Assembly: GCA_905202215.1 (NCBI GenBank)
Contig: CAJKRG010000005.1
Location: forward strand, 38,011 to 102,010
Length of the DNA: 64,000 nt
Reading direction: 5' to 3'
From: an uncultured Porphyromonadaceae bacterium
GTDB lineage: Bacteria; Bacteroidota; Bacteroidia; Bacteroidales; Muribaculaceae
Part shown: positions 17,445 to 26,986 of the stretch, piece after piece
How positions within the stretch are numbered: the first letter of the stretch is position 1
Layout of the letters: every line of letters starts with the position of its first letter
Notes under the pieces: generated by a model
Databases searched by the model: none
What the model was told of the DNA's origin: nothing
The model's input: the letters and a program-made list of their open reading frames with translations, nothing else
Made by a program: the position numbers and the translations under genes

Positions 17445-18619
17445 ACGCACCTATCCCTCTCGAAGAACTGCTGAGCGCCAAGACAGGCAAGCGAAGCGTA
17501 GTCATCGGCCTGCCGGCAGCGGGCGGAGTCATCGAACACCGTTTTCCGCTCACACCCGAGGGTGCCGGCATGCTGGTCGCCCGCGGATTCAGCGTCAGAA
17601 TGGAAAAAGGGGCGGCCGAACATATACACTACAGCGATGCCGCATACACACGCTGCGGAGTCGAGATAGTGGAGCGTGCCCAAGCTCTTGCGGCCGACAT
17701 CGTTGTATATCTGCCTCCGCTGGAAGCGGCCGATGCGCGCCTCCTGAAAAAAGGATCGCTGCTGCTGTCGTTCATACACAACCGCGAGACCGACCGCGAG
17801 ACCGTGCGCACCCTTATCGACAGGCATGTGATAGCCCTCGCCCTCGAACTGATATGCGACGAAGCCGGCCATAGACCTTTCGCCGATATCCTCCACGAGA
17901 TCGACGGACGCGCAGCCATCGCCATAGCCTCGTCGCTGCTTGCCGATGCAGTCCACGGCAAAGGAATCCTTCTGGGAGGCGTAGCCGGCGTGGTGCCCTG
18001 CGAAGTGATGGTCATAGGCTCCGACATGGCCGCCGTCGCCGCCGCCAAAGGCGCCATAGGCATGGGCGCCATCGTGAGACTCTTCGACGACAACGTATAC
18101 CGCATGCGTGAGGCTGCCGCACTGCTCGGACCGGGAGCCATATGTTCGTCGCTGCACCCGCGGGTATTCGAAAACGGACTTCGTTCGGCCGACATTGTAG
18201 TGGCCACAGACACAGCGCCGCGCTGCGGCATTGTCAACGCCGATCTGGTCGGAATCATGAAACGCGGAGTGATATGCTTCGACCTCACATCGGCGCCGGG
18301 TTCGGCTTTCCCGTCGCTGCCGCTGGTCGATCTCGATCTCGCCTCGCCGTCCGACAACTCCGTGAGCGAGCCTACGCGCCTTTGCTATATAAACGCAGGC
18401 AACGCCGTGCCGCGCACCGTGGCTATGGCTCTGAGCAACACGTTCGTCACCATGCTCGACGATCTTATGATATGCGACGGAGTGGCAAATGCCCTCAAAC
18501 TCAAGGACGGACTGCGCAAGGCCGCCTATACTTTCCTCGGCAAATGCGTCAATCCCTCGGTGGCCCGCGTCGCGGGCGTGCGCAGCGTCGACATCAATCT
18601 TTTCCTGCAATTCTCCTGA
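17441..18619 (+). CDS. Alanine dehydrogenase/transhydrogenase-family protein, divergent
   Basis: It is 392 residues and similar throughout to Bacteroidetes alanine dehydrogenase: N-terminal AlaDh_PNT domain (EHRFPLTPEG near 28-37; LLLSFIHNRE with the His expected to bind pyruvate) and a C-terminal NAD domain (LLGGVAGVVPCEVMVIGSDMA, KGAIGMGAIVRLFDD). The usual nucleotide loop GxGxxG is altered to GSDMAAVAA, and the substrate lysine segment (LKVxxPP in homologues) is replaced by VVYLPPL. Catalysis as alanine dehydrogenase is therefore uncertain. It is coupled to aroK and followed by the RNase H gene one nt later. Confidence 0.75.
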   Translation: MNAPIPLEELLSAKTGKRSVVIGLPAAGGVIEHRFPLTPEGAGMLVARGFSVRMEKGAAEHIHYSDAAYTRCGVEIVERAQALAADIVVYLPPLEAADARLLKKGSLLLSFIHNRETDRETVRTLIDRHVIALALELICDEAGHRPFADILHEIDGRAAIAIASSLLADAVHGKGILLGGVAGVVPCEVMVIGSDMAAVAAAKGAIGMGAIVRLFDDNVYRMREAAALLGPGAICSSLHPRVFENGLRSADIVVATDTAPRCGIVNADLVGIMKRGVICFDLTSAPGSAFPSLPLVDLDLASPSDNSVSEPTRLCYINAGNAVPRTVAMALSNTFVTMLDDLMICDGVANALKLKDGLRKAAYTFLGKCVNPSVARVAGVRSVDINLFLQFS

Positions 18620-18620
18620 A

Positions 18621-19283
18621 ATGAAATACTATGTAGTCTGGGAAGGACGCGAACCGGGTGTCTACGACAGCTGGGACGAATGTCAGCAACAGGTCAACGG
18701 CTATCCCGGCGCACGTTTCAAAGCTTTTCCGTCGGCAGAAGCGGCAGTTGCGGCCTACCGCGGCAAACCCTCCGACCAGCTCGGTATAATGCGCAGCATT
18801 CTCACCCATACATCTTCCCCACTCATGGCCAAACCCGCAGCGACCTACTCGCCCCCCGTCCATCCGGGCATACGACTCGATGCCATCGCCGTCGACGGGG
18901 CATGTTCGGTCAATCCAGGCCCGATGGAATACCGGGCCGTACGCGTATCCACCGGCGAGGAACTTTTCCATATCGGAGACAAAGCCCCGCTGTGGGGAAC
19001 CAACAACATTGCCGAGTTTTTAGCGTTAATACATATAGCAGCCCTGCTGAAAAAAAACGGCGATACGACAACACCTATATACACCGACTCGAAAAACGCT
19101 CTGGCATGGCTGCGCCGGGGAGCTTCGAGAACGACTCTTGCCCGCGAACCGCGCACAGAGGCCACTCTCGAGCTACTCAGAAGGGCCGATGCATGGCTGG
19201 CCGCCAATAAAATAGTCAACCCCATCCTTAAATGGAATACCGACGAATGGGGCGAAATACCGGCCGATTTCGGCCGAAAATGA
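18621..19283 (+). CDS. Ribonuclease H with N-terminal viroplasmin (hybrid-binding) domain
   Basis: Cleaves RNA in RNA:DNA hybrids. The N-terminal ~45 residues (YYVVWEGREPGVYDSWDEC) are the hybrid-binding/caulimovirus viroplasmin domain, joined by a flexible linker to an RNase HI fold. The DEDD residues are visible as Asp92, Glu132, Asp156 and Asp208. The ATG giving MKYYVVWEG is chosen because the domain begins there, immediately after the preceding stop. The 220-residue length is usual for Bacteroidetes members. Confidence 0.92.
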   Translation: MKYYVVWEGREPGVYDSWDECQQQVNGYPGARFKAFPSAEAAVAAYRGKPSDQLGIMRSILTHTSSPLMAKPAATYSPPVHPGIRLDAIAVDGACSVNPGPMEYRAVRVSTGEELFHIGDKAPLWGTNNIAEFLALIHIAALLKKNGDTTTPIYTDSKNALAWLRRGASRTTLAREPRTEATLELLRRADAWLAANKIVNPILKWNTDEWGEIPADFGRK

Positions 19284-19308
19284 AAAACTGACATAACTAC
19301 TACATAAA

Positions 19309-21369
19309 ATGGCTAAACGAAAACTTAACATACTCAGAAACGACCCCTGGCTGGAGCCATACGCTGCCGCGATCGAAGGCCGTCACGCCGATGTAATCCG
19401 CAAGGAACACGACCTGCTCGGATCGCAGACCTCTCTGGTCGATTTTGCCAACGCCCATAAATATTTCGGACTGCACCGCGCCAAAGACGGCAGCTGGATT
19501 TTCCGCGAATGGGCACCCAACGCCACAGGCATTACTCTCATAGGCGACTTCTCGGGCTGGGAACCGAAACCGGAATATGCACTCCACAAAGCCGAAGGCG
19601 GCACTCCCGGAGTATGGGAAAGAACATTCCCGGCCGATGCCATGGCCGACGGACAGCTCTATAAAATGCGCGTGACATGGCCCGGCGGCGAAGGCGAACG
19701 CATACCGGCATATGCCGACCGCGTGATCCAGGATCCGAACACAGCCATATTCTCAGCCCAGATACACATACCCAAAAGGGCCTTCAGATGGACCGACAAA
19801 GGCTTTGTGCCCGATGTCGAACCTCTCCTGATCTATGAATGCCACATCGGAATGGCCCAGCAGACCGAAGGTGTGGGCAGTTACGACGAGTTCCGCCGGA
19901 ACATACTGCCGCGAATAGCCGCCGACGGCTACAACGCCATACAGATCATGGCAATACAGGAACATCCCTACTACGGCTCCTTCGGCTACCATGTATCGAA
20001 CTTCTTCGCCGCCTCAAGCCGCTTCGGCGCCCCCGAAGACCTTAAGAAGCTTATCAACGAGGCTCATTCGCTCGGCATAGCCGTAATCATGGATATCGTA
20101 CACTCGCATGCCGTCAAAAACGAAAACGAAGGCATAGGACGTCTCGACGGTACTCCATATCAGTATTTCCACGCCAACCCCGGACGCCGCGAACATCCGG
20201 CATGGGACTCCCTGTGCTTCGACTACGGTAAAAACGAAGTACTCCATTTCCTCCTTTCCAACTGCAAATACTGGCTTGAAGAATACCATTTCGACGGCTT
20301 CCGCTTCGACGGCGTGACCTCAATGCTATATTTCGACCACGGTCTCGGAAAAGCATTCACCAGCTACGGCGACTATTACGACGGAGGGCAGGACACAGAT
20401 GCCATCGTGTATCTCACCCTCGCCAACAAACTGATACATGAAGTCAAGCCAACGGCAATCACCATCGCCGAAGAAATGAGCGGGATGCCCGGACTGGCCA
20501 TTCCCTTCCGCAACGGCGGCATAGGCTTCGACTACCGCATGGCGATGGGCATACCGGACTACTGGATCAAGACCCTAAAAGAGAAGAAAGACGAGGACTG
20601 GCACCCGACATCTATTTTCTGGGAACTCACGAACCGCCGCGCCGACGAAAAGACCATATCATATGTGGAAAGCCACGACCAGGCTCTGGTAGGCGATAAA
20701 ACGGTGATTTTCCGCCTGATCGACTCCAAGATGTACTGGCACATGATGGTAGGCGACAACGACGGCGACGTGGCCCGCGGCATGGCCCTCCATAAAATGA
20801 TACGCCTCGTGACCCTCGCCACTATCAACGGCGGCTACCTTAACTTCATGGGCAACGAGTTCGGTCATCCCGAATGGATCGACTTCCCACGCGAAGGCAA
20901 CGGATGGAGCTACAAATATGCGCGCCGGCAGTGGGATCTCGTAGACCGCGAAGATCTCCAGTACCGGTTCCTCAACGCTTTCGACAACGCCATGATAGAA
21001 CTCGTAAGCAAGGTGCACAACTTCCAGGCCAAACCTATCCGCAAGCTATGGGAGAAAGACGACGACCAGATTCTGGCTTTCATGCGCGGCGATCTTGTGT
21101 TCGTGTTCAACTTCAACCCCGTCAAGAGCTTCGACAACTACGGCATTCTCGCCCCGGGCGGCGTCTACAGTGTCGTATTCACATCCGACGACGCAGCATT
21201 CGGCGGCTTCGGCAATATTGATGACAGCGTAGAGCACTTCACGGTGCCCGATCCTCTCTATACACCAGCCGGAGTCGAGCGTCTGCCGCTCTACCTGCCC
21301 GCCCGCACGGCTATGGTGCTCCGCAAGCATCCTGCTCGCCGCACCCGCAAGTCGGCCGAAAAGAAATAA
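19309..21369 (+). CDS. glgB: 1,4-alpha-glucan branching enzyme
   Basis: Transfers alpha-1,4 segments to alpha-1,6 branch points in glycogen-like glucan. The 686-residue protein has a CBM48 domain (GITLIGDFSGW near 64-75), a GH13 barrel with nucleophile Asp334 in FDGFRFDGV and acid Glu388 in TIAEEMSG, ESHDQALVGDKT as the fourth region, and a C-terminal beta domain. Sequence style (VDFANAHKYFGLH) is the eukaryote-like GH13_8 branch common in Bacteroidetes. No other glycogen gene is next to it. Confidence 0.96.
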   Translation: MAKRKLNILRNDPWLEPYAAAIEGRHADVIRKEHDLLGSQTSLVDFANAHKYFGLHRAKDGSWIFREWAPNATGITLIGDFSGWEPKPEYALHKAEGGTPGVWERTFPADAMADGQLYKMRVTWPGGEGERIPAYADRVIQDPNTAIFSAQIHIPKRAFRWTDKGFVPDVEPLLIYECHIGMAQQTEGVGSYDEFRRNILPRIAADGYNAIQIMAIQEHPYYGSFGYHVSNFFAASSRFGAPEDLKKLINEAHSLGIAVIMDIVHSHAVKNENEGIGRLDGTPYQYFHANPGRREHPAWDSLCFDYGKNEVLHFLLSNCKYWLEEYHFDGFRFDGVTSMLYFDHGLGKAFTSYGDYYDGGQDTDAIVYLTLANKLIHEVKPTAITIAEEMSGMPGLAIPFRNGGIGFDYRMAMGIPDYWIKTLKEKKDEDWHPTSIFWELTNRRADEKTISYVESHDQALVGDKTVIFRLIDSKMYWHMMVGDNDGDVARGMALHKMIRLVTLATINGGYLNFMGNEFGHPEWIDFPREGNGWSYKYARRQWDLVDREDLQYRFLNAFDNAMIELVSKVHNFQAKPIRKLWEKDDDQILAFMRGDLVFVFNFNPVKSFDNYGILAPGGVYSVVFTSDDAAFGGFGNIDDSVEHFTVPDPLYTPAGVERLPLYLPARTAMVLRKHPARRTRKSAEKK

Positions 21370-21391
21370 ACGCGCCAATCTGAAAAGTATA

Positions 21392-21431
21392 TATGCAAAA
21401 CCCGGCACAAAGACAGTCCGGGTTTTGCATA
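21392..21431. terminator. Intrinsic terminator after glgB
   Basis: A perfect 14-bp stem TATGCAAAACCCGG/CCGGGTTTTGCATA with a 12-nt loop, followed by ATTTTATT. Confidence 0.9.
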
Positions 21432-21481
21432 ATTTTATTAAAATTAGACCAGGCGAAGACATTGCGGTGAAATTTTTTTAT

Positions 21482-21489
21482 TAACTTTG
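21482..21489 (+). promoter_or_regulatory. -7 element of the psd operon
   Basis: TAACTTTG fits TAnnTTTG and lies 17 nt before the psd ATG; the upstream -33 box is only approximate (TTG). Confidence 0.6.
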
Positions 21490-21506
21490 CGTTTGTATAG
21501 AATAAC

Positions 21507-22202
21507 ATGCGACGCTTAAAGTATAAAATACACCATGAGGGCACGAACATACTGATATCGCTTGCCGCGATACTGGTAGTCATCAACGCCCCCCTCTGGA
21601 TATGGGTCAGACCATTGTCCTGGGCTATCGTATCAACTGCCGTCTGCGGTATTCTCTATCTTCTTGTGGTGAATTTCTTCCGCTCTCCGCGGCGCGAATT
21701 TCCGGGTGATCCCGTCGATACGGTCGTATCGGCTGCCGACGGTACCGTCGTGGCTCTTGAGGAAACATTCGAACCGGAATATCTCAAATGCCGCTGCATA
21801 CAGCTGTCGGTCTTCATGAGCATACTCAACGTCCATGCCAACTGGTTTCCGGTCGATGGCGAGGTAATCTATTCGCGTCACCACCCCGGACGCTTCATGG
21901 CGGCCTACCTACCGAAATCAAGCACCGAGAACGAACGGTCCACCGTCGTCATTCGCACGCCCGGCGGACAGGACATACTCATGCGTCAGGTCGCGGGGGC
22001 GATGGCACGCCGAATTGTGACTTATGCACGCCCCGGCGACGAAGCATCGATAGAAGACCACATGGGCTTTATAAAATTCGGTTCGCGTGTAGACCTCTAT
22101 CTGCCTCTCGACACAGAGATACTTGTCAGGATCGGCGATAAAACGACAGGCGGCGTCACCGAAGTGGCAAAACTTCATCCCAAGGCCAAAACAACTACAT
22201 GA
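21507..22202 (+). CDS. psd: Phosphatidylserine decarboxylase proenzyme (short type)
   Basis: Converts phosphatidylserine to phosphatidylethanolamine at the inner membrane. The 231-residue proenzyme has two N-terminal hydrophobic segments, SAADGTVVALEE, the HANWFPVDGEV segment, and the self-cleavage site as Gly192-Ser193 in KFGSRVD, where Ser becomes the pyruvoyl group. This is the short psd-B/archaeal-type form. Its stop overlaps the pssA start (ATGA), so both phospholipid steps are coupled. Confidence 0.95.
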   Translation: MRRLKYKIHHEGTNILISLAAILVVINAPLWIWVRPLSWAIVSTAVCGILYLLVVNFFRSPRREFPGDPVDTVVSAADGTVVALEETFEPEYLKCRCIQLSVFMSILNVHANWFPVDGEVIYSRHHPGRFMAAYLPKSSTENERSTVVIRTPGGQDILMRQVAGAMARRIVTYARPGDEASIEDHMGFIKFGSRVDLYLPLDTEILVRIGDKTTGGVTEVAKLHPKAKTTT

Positions 22203-22909
22203 CTCACACCAAACGCTCAATAACATCTTACATTCCCAACACCGTGACGTGCCTCAATCTTCTGTCGGGGTGCGTCGCCGTGTATATGGCATTCAACATA
22301 GACCGTCAGATAGGCTGCGCGACGGGGGCTGTCTGGGCCATGACAGCCATAGCCGCAGCTGCCGTCTTCGACTTTCTCGACGGCGCCAGCGCACGTCTGC
22401 TGCATGCCTATTCACCTCTCGGCAAAGATCTCGACTCGCTGTCCGATATGGTAAGCTTCGGTGTGGCTCCGGCAATGCTTATTCTCAACGTCATGCTCGG
22501 ATACAGCTCCACTCCCTGGCTGTGTTTCGCGGCTTTTCTGCTGCCGGTATGCGGAGCCATGCGTCTTGCCATATTCAACAACGACACGGAACAGACAAGT
22601 TCCTTCCGCGGACTGCCGATACCGGCCAACGCCATCTTCTGGATAGGCATGTACGGATGGATAAGCCGTTACGGCTATCCCGGCACCGCGATAATGGTGA
22701 TACTCATAGTGCTGCTGTCGCTCGCGATGGTAGGTCGTTTCAAGATGTTCTCCCTCAAGTTCAAGAACTTCGATTTCAGCGAGAATTTCTGCCGTTATGT
22801 CATCATAGTAGCGGCGGTTGTCTTCGTGATCATCTATGGTCTGGCCGGTCTGTCATGGACCATACTGCTCTACTTCCTGCTGTCGCTTCTGCGCCGCGAC
22901 AGGATCTGA
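22199..22909 (+). CDS. pssA: CDP-diacylglycerol-serine O-phosphatidyltransferase
   Basis: Makes phosphatidylserine from CDP-diacylglycerol and serine, the substrate for the Psd encoded just upstream. The 236-residue membrane protein carries the full CDP-alcohol phosphotransferase signature: Asp58, Asp61-Gly62, Ala65-Arg66, Gly75, Asp79 and Asp83. About seven or eight hydrophobic spans follow the N-terminal YIPNTVTCLNLLSGC typical of this class. Confidence 0.96.
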   Translation: MTHTKRSITSYIPNTVTCLNLLSGCVAVYMAFNIDRQIGCATGAVWAMTAIAAAAVFDFLDGASARLLHAYSPLGKDLDSLSDMVSFGVAPAMLILNVMLGYSSTPWLCFAAFLLPVCGAMRLAIFNNDTEQTSSFRGLPIPANAIFWIGMYGWISRYGYPGTAIMVILIVLLSLAMVGRFKMFSLKFKNFDFSENFCRYVIIVAAVVFVIIYGLAGLSWTILLYFLLSLLRRDRI

Positions 22910-22979
22910 AGAGTCCGGACATCTTTTTCAACAACTCTCCCGCCGGCCTCCAGCGACAGCCGGTCTTTAATCTACAATA

Positions 22980-23321
22980 ATGACATTCATACTTCTGTTT
23001 TTATTCATAATGTTTATAGTGGTGCCGCTTGTGAGCGCCGCATACAAATTCTGGTCGTTCCGCCGGAATGTCCGCCGTTTTATGGAGGATCCTTTCGGAC
23101 AGAACGCCTACCGCGGAAACGCCTCCGCAGGCACCCGGGCCAACCGGCAGCAGCAACCGCACCGACGGTCGAAAAAAATACCGCACGACGTCGGCGAATA
23201 CGTGGCTTTCACAGAATACGAGTCGCACACGACAACCGATACGGCTAAAACATCTTCGGGACGGCACGTGCGCACTGAAAGCCAGATAACAGATGTAGAA
23301 TGGGTCGATATAGAAAAATGA
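22980..23321 (+). CDS. DUF4834 family small membrane protein
   Basis: A 113-residue protein with one N-terminal membrane span (about 2-24), then a basic stretch (FRRNVRRFM) and a hydrophilic tail ending in EYVAFTEYE and VEWVDIEK. The length and the ending fit DUF4834, a Bacteroidetes family of unknown function. Its stop overlaps the start of the DUF2461 gene, and the phospholipid genes lie just upstream. Confidence 0.8.
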   Translation: MTFILLFLFIMFIVVPLVSAAYKFWSFRRNVRRFMEDPFGQNAYRGNASAGTRANRQQQPHRRSKKIPHDVGEYVAFTEYESHTTTDTAKTSSGRHVRTESQITDVEWVDIEK

Positions 23322-23974
23322 GCAAACAGTTATTTGATTTTCTTACACGCCTGGCCGAAAACAACGACCGCACATGGTTTGCCGCCAACCGCGCCGAATA
23401 CGATAGTCTGCGCGCCGACTGGCTCACCAAAATACAGCGCATCATCAACGCACTCGCAGTCAACGATCCGGCCCTGCGCGGGGTGCAGGCTTCGGACTGC
23501 GCCTACCGTATATACCGCGATACCCGCTTCTCACACGACAAGACACCATACAAGACTTATTTTTCGGCTCTGATATCTCCTACCGGACGCCACTGCGACC
23601 GCGCATGCTACTACGTGCACATCGGAGCCGACGAATGCGCCGTATACGGCGGCGTATGGTGCCCCGAAACCCCGATACTCAAAAAACTGCGCCGCGCCAT
23701 AATCGACAATATCGAGGAATTCCGCGAAATCACCGAAGCTCCCGAGGTTGAAGCCCTGTATCCCGGCTGGTACGGCCGCAAGCTGAAGACGGCGCCCAAG
23801 GGTTATGACCGCGACCACCCCGACATCGACCTTCTTCGCCTCACGGAATTCGGCAAGGAGCACCGTCTCGACCGCGACTTCTTCGACGATCCCGAATGGC
23901 CTGAAAAAATTGCCGCCATGCTTCAGGTGCTCAAACCGATGAACGACTTCCTCAACTATTCGATAGACGAATAA
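23318..23974 (+). CDS. DUF2461 (TIGR02453) family protein
   Basis: A 218-residue soluble protein with the family features: FLTRLAENNDRTWFAANRAEYD at the N-terminus, YRIYRDTRFSHDKTPYKTYFSA in the centre, and GGVWCPETPILKKLRRAI. The biochemical function of the family is unknown. The ATG shared with the preceding stop (ATGA) is preferred over one six codons upstream. Confidence 0.9.
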   Translation: MSKQLFDFLTRLAENNDRTWFAANRAEYDSLRADWLTKIQRIINALAVNDPALRGVQASDCAYRIYRDTRFSHDKTPYKTYFSALISPTGRHCDRACYYVHIGADECAVYGGVWCPETPILKKLRRAIIDNIEEFREITEAPEVEALYPGWYGRKLKTAPKGYDRDHPDIDLLRLTEFGKEHRLDRDFFDDPEWPEKIAAMLQVLKPMNDFLNYSIDE

Positions 23975-23993
23975 ACGCCACATAACAAACGCC

Positions 23994-24749
23994 ATGTCTC
24001 AGAAAAGCGATTCGGTAGTCATAATACCGATGTATAACGAAATCGAGAACGCAGCCGCCATAATAGACGCAGTGCTGGCACTTCCCGTGCCGTTCGATAT
24101 CCTCGTGATCGACGACAATTCGCCCGATGGCACAGCCGCAGTGGTCAAGGCCAAGATGGCAGAACATCCGGGCCGCGTCGATATAATCGAGCGAAGCGGC
24201 AAACTCGGTCTCGGCACGGCATATATCACCGGCTTCAAGGAGTGCGTGGCGCGCGGATATGACTATATCTGCGAGATGGATGCCGATTTCTCGCACAATC
24301 CGTCCGATCTGGTGCGCCTGAGGCAGAAAGCCGCCGACGGCGCCGATGTCGTTGTAGGCAGCCGCTATGTGACAGGCGTCAACGTGGTCAATTGGCCGAT
24401 GGGACGGGTGCTCATGTCGTTCTATGCGTCGAAATATGTGCGTCTTATCACCCGTATGCCCGTACACGACACTACCGCCGGCTTCGTATGCTACCGCCGC
24501 CGTGTGCTTCAGGCTCTTCCTCTCGACAAAATCAAATTCAAGGGCTATGCCTTCCAGATAGAGATGAAGTTCACAGCCTACAAATACGGCTTCCGGGTCG
24601 AGGAAGAACCAATTATTTTCGTAAACCGTGTGCTCGGTACAAGCAAGATGAGCAGCGGCATTTTCGGAGAGGCTGTTTTCGGCGTTATACGCCTCAAATG
24701 GAACAGTCTGTTCAGGAAATATCCCGATTATTCCAAAGGCGATGAATAA
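23994..24749 (+). CDS. Polyprenol monophosphomannose synthase-like glycosyltransferase (GT2)
   Basis: Family-2 transferase of 251 residues resembling dolichol/polyprenol-phosphate mannose synthases. VIIPMYNEIENA opens the fold; Asp40-Asp41 in IDDNSPDGT and Asp95/Asp97 in EMDADFSH bind the sugar nucleotide and metal. The C-terminus lacks the extra membrane spans of GtrB/ArnC-like members, so the soluble DPM1 form is likely. It probably loads a sugar onto undecaprenyl or polyprenyl phosphate for envelope glycans. It overlaps the next gene by 8 nt. Confidence 0.88.
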   Translation: MSQKSDSVVIIPMYNEIENAAAIIDAVLALPVPFDILVIDDNSPDGTAAVVKAKMAEHPGRVDIIERSGKLGLGTAYITGFKECVARGYDYICEMDADFSHNPSDLVRLRQKAADGADVVVGSRYVTGVNVVNWPMGRVLMSFYASKYVRLITRMPVHDTTAGFVCYRRRVLQALPLDKIKFKGYAFQIEMKFTAYKYGFRVEEEPIIFVNRVLGTSKMSSGIFGEAVFGVIRLKWNSLFRKYPDYSKGDE

Positions 24750-26100
24750 GACACTGATATTTAACGCGCATGTCGTCGGTGCGCCGTCGCTCGCCCCCGG
24801 GACAGAAGGCTGGGTGCTCTTCGAGGACTCTTTGATAGCCGGAGTCGGGGCGGGAATGCCCGACTCGAAACTCTTCGAAGACACCGAAGCGGTCGACGCA
24901 CACGGCGCACTGCTTATGCCCGGTCTGATCGACAGTCATGTACACTTCCGCGAACCGGGCCTGACTCATAAAGGAGATATAGCCTCTGAAAGCGCCGCCG
25001 CCGTGCTCGGAGGCGTCACTTCATATATAGAAATGCCCAACACTGTGCCGACAACGACCAGTGAGGCGGCTTTCGCCGACAAACTGAAACGCGCCGAAGG
25101 TCGCTCGGCGGCAAACTACGGCTTCATGCTCGGCGCCGCCGACGGTGTTATGAAAGCACTCGAAGACATAAGCGCCATCCTTGGCGAAGACCTGCTTCCG
25201 GCCGTGAAACTCTTCATGGGGACTACTACCGGAGGTATGGCAATGCCTATGGCCGCACAGCTCGACGAAATGCTCGGTTATTGTGCCGAACACCGGCTGC
25301 CCGTTGTGGTGCATGCCGAAGACAACGCCATAATAGCCCGCAACACGACCAAGGCGATCGAACGGTATGGCTCGGCCGAAGCCGTTCCGCTGAGCGAGCA
25401 CAGCACTATACGCAGTGCCGAGGCTTGTCTGAGTTGCGCCCGTCAGGCAATCGATATGGCCCTCGGCAGCGGCGCACGCCTTCACCTCGCCCATGTAAGC
25501 ACCGCCGCCGAGGCAGCTCTGCTTTCGGCAGGCGATCCGAAAGCCAAACAGATCACTGCCGAAACGACGCCGATGTATCTCGACGGTGAATTCCGCCGCG
25601 CAGAAAACCGCACATGGCGCCATAAAATCAATCCGGCTATAAAAGGCGATGCACTGGAACTGCGCCGCGCCCTCACCGACGGACTCATCGATACCATAGC
25701 CACCGACCATGCTCCCCATCTGGCATCCGAAAAGGAAGGAGGAGCCCTCAAGGCCGCTTCGGGCGCGCCGTCGGTACAGTTCGCGCTACCCGTGATGCTC
25801 GAATATCTCGATCCCGCGCTTATCGTCGAAAAGATGGCCATGAACCCTTCGGCCATATTCGGTGTTAAAAAACGTGGAAAAATCGAGAAAGGATATTATG
25901 CCGATCTCGTGCTTGTGGAAAAAAACTCCCGTCACATTATAGCCGATTCCGATGTGGCCTCTCCATGCGGCTGGACTCCTTTCAAAGGGCATACCATCAG
26001 TCACCGCGTGACCGATGTATGGGTAAACGGCATAAAAACGGTCACCGACGGCTGCCTCACCGGCAATATTGCCGGACAGCCCCTGCGCTTCGGCCATTAA
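24742..26100 (+). CDS. pyrC: Dihydroorotase
   Basis: Reversible cyclisation of N-carbamoyl-aspartate to dihydroorotate in pyrimidine synthesis. The 452 residues include the metal motif DSHVHFREPG (His66, His68), the AVKLFMG segment with the lysine usually carbamylated, VVHAEDN, and the catalytic TDHAPH near the C-terminal third. It belongs to the larger type I class that aligns best with amidohydrolases of Bacteroidetes. It overlaps the glycosyltransferase gene end. Confidence 0.94.
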   Translation: MNKTLIFNAHVVGAPSLAPGTEGWVLFEDSLIAGVGAGMPDSKLFEDTEAVDAHGALLMPGLIDSHVHFREPGLTHKGDIASESAAAVLGGVTSYIEMPNTVPTTTSEAAFADKLKRAEGRSAANYGFMLGAADGVMKALEDISAILGEDLLPAVKLFMGTTTGGMAMPMAAQLDEMLGYCAEHRLPVVVHAEDNAIIARNTTKAIERYGSAEAVPLSEHSTIRSAEACLSCARQAIDMALGSGARLHLAHVSTAAEAALLSAGDPKAKQITAETTPMYLDGEFRRAENRTWRHKINPAIKGDALELRRALTDGLIDTIATDHAPHLASEKEGGALKAASGAPSVQFALPVMLEYLDPALIVEKMAMNPSAIFGVKKRGKIEKGYYADLVLVEKNSRHIIADSDVASPCGWTPFKGHTISHRVTDVWVNGIKTVTDGCLTGNIAGQPLRFGH

Positions 26101-26118
26101 TTCATCATATTTTAAACA

Positions 26119-26448
26119 ATGTACTACGTTACAAAACGCCTCGAAATATCGGCCGCACACCGCCTTACTCTCGACTATGAGAGCAAATGCACGTCGCTGC
26201 ACGGCCACAACTGGATCATAACCGTACACTGCCGCGCCGAGGAGCTTAACGCCAACGGCATGGTGGTCGACTTTACCGACATAAAGCGCACCGTGCTCGA
26301 CCGCCTCGACCACAGATGCCTCAACGATGTGCTGCCGTTCAATCCTACGGCAGAGAACATAGCCCGCTGGGTATGCGATCAGATCGAACACTGCTACCGC
26401 GTGGACGTGCAGGAAAGCGAAGGAAACACCGCAAGCTATGAAATATAA
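26119..26448 (+). CDS. queD: 6-carboxy-5,6,7,8-tetrahydropterin synthase
   Basis: Second step of queuosine precursor synthesis, from dihydroneopterin triphosphate. The 109-residue QueD/PTPS protein has zinc ligands His14, His28 and His30 (SAAHRL, LHGHNW), catalytic Cys24, and the Asp64-His65 pair. It overlaps queE by 11 nt, so two consecutive pathway enzymes are made together. Confidence 0.95.
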   Translation: MYYVTKRLEISAAHRLTLDYESKCTSLHGHNWIITVHCRAEELNANGMVVDFTDIKRTVLDRLDHRCLNDVLPFNPTAENIARWVCDQIEHCYRVDVQESEGNTASYEI

Positions 26449-26986
26449 GGTAAACGAAATATTCTATTCCCTTCAGGGCGAAGGATACTACACGGGTACT
26501 CCGGCAGTTTTCCTCCGCTTTTCGGGCTGTAACCGCGCATGCGGGTTCTGCGACACCGATTTCGGAGCCTATACCGAAATGACAGCCGAAGAAATCGCCG
26601 AGGCCTGCGCCGCTTTTCCGTCCCGACACCTTGTGGCGACCGGCGGCGAACCCTTGCTGCAGCTCGACAGCGCTCTGCTTCGACATCTCAAGCTCAAGCA
26701 CTTCTATGTGCAGATAGAGACCAACGGCTCGCTGCCGGTGCCTCCCGAAGTCGACTGGGTAACATGTTCGCCGAAGGCCGCCCCCTGGGCCGTAGACCGT
26801 GTCGACGAACTCAAAATAGTATATCAGGGCCAGAACGTCGAGGAGACCGCAAGCTTTTTCGACACTCCCAACCGTTTCCTGCAGCCATGTTCGGGCTTAA
26901 ACACCGCCGAAACCATCGATTATATCCTGGCTCATCCGCGCTGGCGCCTCTCCCTTCAGACACACAAGTTGCTCGACATCAGATGA
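26438..26986 (+). CDS. queE: 7-carboxy-7-deazaguanine synthase (radical SAM)
   Basis: Converts carboxytetrahydropterin to 7-carboxy-7-deazaguanine using a [4Fe-4S] cluster and SAM. The cluster ligands are Cys31, Cys35 and Cys38 (CNRACGFC); GEGYYTGTPAVFLRFSGC and ATGGEPLLQ are QueE signatures. The 182-residue length is the short Bacteroidetes form. Its stop overlaps the following start (ATGA). Confidence 0.95.
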   Translation: MKYKVNEIFYSLQGEGYYTGTPAVFLRFSGCNRACGFCDTDFGAYTEMTAEEIAEACAAFPSRHLVATGGEPLLQLDSALLRHLKLKHFYVQIETNGSLPVPPEVDWVTCSPKAAPWAVDRVDELKIVYQGQNVEETASFFDTPNRFLQPCSGLNTAETIDYILAHPRWRLSLQTHKLLDIR

